In this document: piece after piece, positions 5,443-6,269 of the stretch | Layout of the letters: the number at the start of each line of letters is the position of its first letter | Position numbering within the stretch: position 1 is the stretch's first letter | Assembly: GCA_022447885.1 (NCBI GenBank) | Contig: JAKUTA010000074.1 | Location: 1-6,269 of the forward strand | DNA length: 6,269 nucleotides | Direction of reading: 5' to 3' | Origin: Candidatus Poseidoniales archaeon | GTDB lineage: Archaea > Thermoplasmatota > Poseidoniia > Poseidoniales > Thalassarchaeaceae | The notes under the pieces: generated by a model | Told to the model about the DNA's origin: nothing | Databases searched by the model: none | What the model saw: only the letters and a program-made list of their open reading frames with translations | Translations under genes and position numbers: made by a program

Positions 5443-6196
5443 GCCGACCGACCAGTCAGACATGAGCCTCGAACAACTCATCGAAGCTTCGCGTCACAAC
5501 TTTCGCACGGTCGAGGAAATGGCTGCCTCGGTCATCCGCACCGCGATCGAGTCAGGGATCTTTGAGCCGGGCGAACGACTCCCACAAGACCGGCTCGCTC
5601 GTCTTTTTGACGTGAGCCGCATGCCAATCCGATCCATCCTTCGCCAACTCGAGTCCGAGGGTCTCGTCGAGATGCATGCCCACCGGGGAGCGACGGTCCG
5701 CTCCCTCTCGCCCGACGAGATCTCCGACCTCTATGAGATGCGGATCATGATCGAGACATTCGCACTGCGAAAGACCGTCGCCACGATCGACGACGACCAG
5801 ATCAACCAACTCACCGAACTTTCCGGACAGCTCCAATCGATCGCGTACGAAGCAGGATGGGTCGAGGCACGACGCAGGTTTTACCGCTCCTTTTACTCAA
5901 TCGGGAACACGCCACGTGTCGTGAGCACGATCATGCAGTTCCGAGCCGAGGTGACTCGTTACACGACAGAACTGACCAACATCCAGTCACACACCCACGA
6001 AGCCTTGCTGGACCGCGTTCGACTGCGAGATCCCGATCTTGCGGCGGCCTGGCTCGAGACGCACCTACGCGAGGTCGCACAAGGGTTGCGAGAGCAGGTG
6101 ACCGCTCTCCAGACACAACAGACAACAAGTTCGATCACCGAGGAATCCGGTAGCTCAAGAAACGAAAGGGGAGGTTTCGATTCCCAGGCTGAGTAA
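5429..6196 (+). CDS. GntR-family transcriptional regulator, FCD/FadR subfamily (regulator 2)
   Basis: This is a DNA-binding regulator of 255 residues. The winged helix-turn-helix covers about residues 27-92, with PGERLPQDRLARLFDVSR (48-65) and MPIRSILRQLESEGLV (65-80). DLYEMRIMIE (100-109) opens the FCD ligand-binding domain. As in regulator 1, the usual Asp-x3-His metal pair is Arg148/Tyr152 (RRRFY), with His190 and His212 retained. The two proteins align over almost their whole length, so they are paralogues. The C-terminal tail from about residue 226 is rich in Gln, Thr, Ser and Glu and is probably disordered; regulator 1 lacks it. The ATG at 5429 overlaps the transporter gene by 14 bp, with GAGG close upstream (about 4 nt); ATG 5462 is a weaker alternative. 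It probably regulates its own operon through the palindromes at 4021-4145 (inference). Confidence 0.94.
   Translation: MTSVEPTDQSDMSLEQLIEASRHNFRTVEEMAASVIRTAIESGIFEPGERLPQDRLARLFDVSRMPIRSILRQLESEGLVEMHAHRGATVRSLSPDEISDLYEMRIMIETFALRKTVATIDDDQINQLTELSGQLQSIAYEAGWVEARRRFYRSFYSIGNTPRVVSTIMQFRAEVTRYTTELTNIQSHTHEALLDRVRLRDPDLAAAWLETHLREVAQGLREQVTALQTQQTTSSITEESGSSRNERGGFDSQAE
6166..6175 (+). promoter_or_regulatory. Strong Shine-Dalgarno near the SDR start
   Basis: AAGGGGAGGT, within the last codons of regulator 2, is the best Shine-Dalgarno sequence in the window. It lies 25 nt from the ATG at 6201, which is too far, but only 4 nt from an in-frame ATT at 6180. See the finding on the SDR start. 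Confidence 0.6.
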
Positions 6197-6200
6197 CCGC

Positions 6201-6269
6201 ATGGAGGGGCGCGTCGCCATCGTTACAGGCGCCGCCCACGGCATTGGCCGCGTCTACGCACACCGATTG
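6201..6269 (+). CDS. Short-chain dehydrogenase/reductase, 3' truncated by window edge
   Basis: Only 23 codons are present, but they show the N-terminal b-strand and nucleotide-binding glycine motif of a classical SDR: RVAIVTGAAHGIGR (TGxxxGIG). This motif binds NAD(H) or NADP(H). The substrate and catalytic Tyr-x3-Lys lie outside the window. The gene follows regulator 2 by 4 bp if ATG 6201 is used, so it belongs to the same transcription unit. A start further upstream in frame (ATT 6180 or CTG 6189) would add a short MSNR-like leader and is better placed for the ribosome binding site. Family call is strong, start uncertain. Confidence 0.88.
   Translation, partial: MEGRVAIVTGAAHGIGRVYAHRL

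Overview
The window looks like a chromosomal catabolic or accessory locus of a moderately high-GC actinobacterium. The evidence is GC-rich third codon positions, TTG as a likely start codon, short gene overlaps and FCD-type GntR regulators. The genus cannot be told from the sequence. No insertion sequence, phage gene, tRNA, rRNA or CRISPR array is visible.

Layout. (1) Bases 3-2595, + strand: the C-terminal two thirds of an iron-sulfur small subunit, overlapping by 8 bp the complete molybdopterin-binding large subunit of a xanthine dehydrogenase/aldehyde oxidase-family (molybdenum hydroxylase) enzyme. A FAD subunit, if there is one, lies outside the window. (2) Bases 2635-3330, - strand: a GntR/FCD regulator, convergent with the hydroxylase genes. 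(3) Bases 3331-3448: a divergent control region, followed by a small gentisate-dioxygenase-like cupin gene on the + strand (3449-3988). (4) Bases 3989-4182: an intergenic region with two large palindromes that share the 12-bp core ATTGGATCCAAT. One is a 50-bp near-perfect inverted repeat. The other is a perfect 26-bp inverted repeat abutting a -10-like hexamer. (5) Bases 4183-6269, + strand: a tightly packed transcription unit of an MFS transporter (TTG start), a second GntR/FCD regulator (overlap 14 bp), and the first codons of a short-chain dehydrogenase/reductase.

How the genes may work together (inference). The gene set fits uptake and oxidation of a small organic, possibly aromatic or heteroaromatic, compound: transporter, Mo-hydroxylase, cupin and SDR, controlled by two related GntR/FCD proteins. 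The substrate cannot be read from the sequence. The most unusual points are the paired palindromic operators in front of the transporter operon, a 10/12 match to their core just upstream of the first regulator, and two paralogous regulators that both carry Arg and Tyr where metal-binding FCD proteins usually carry Asp and His.
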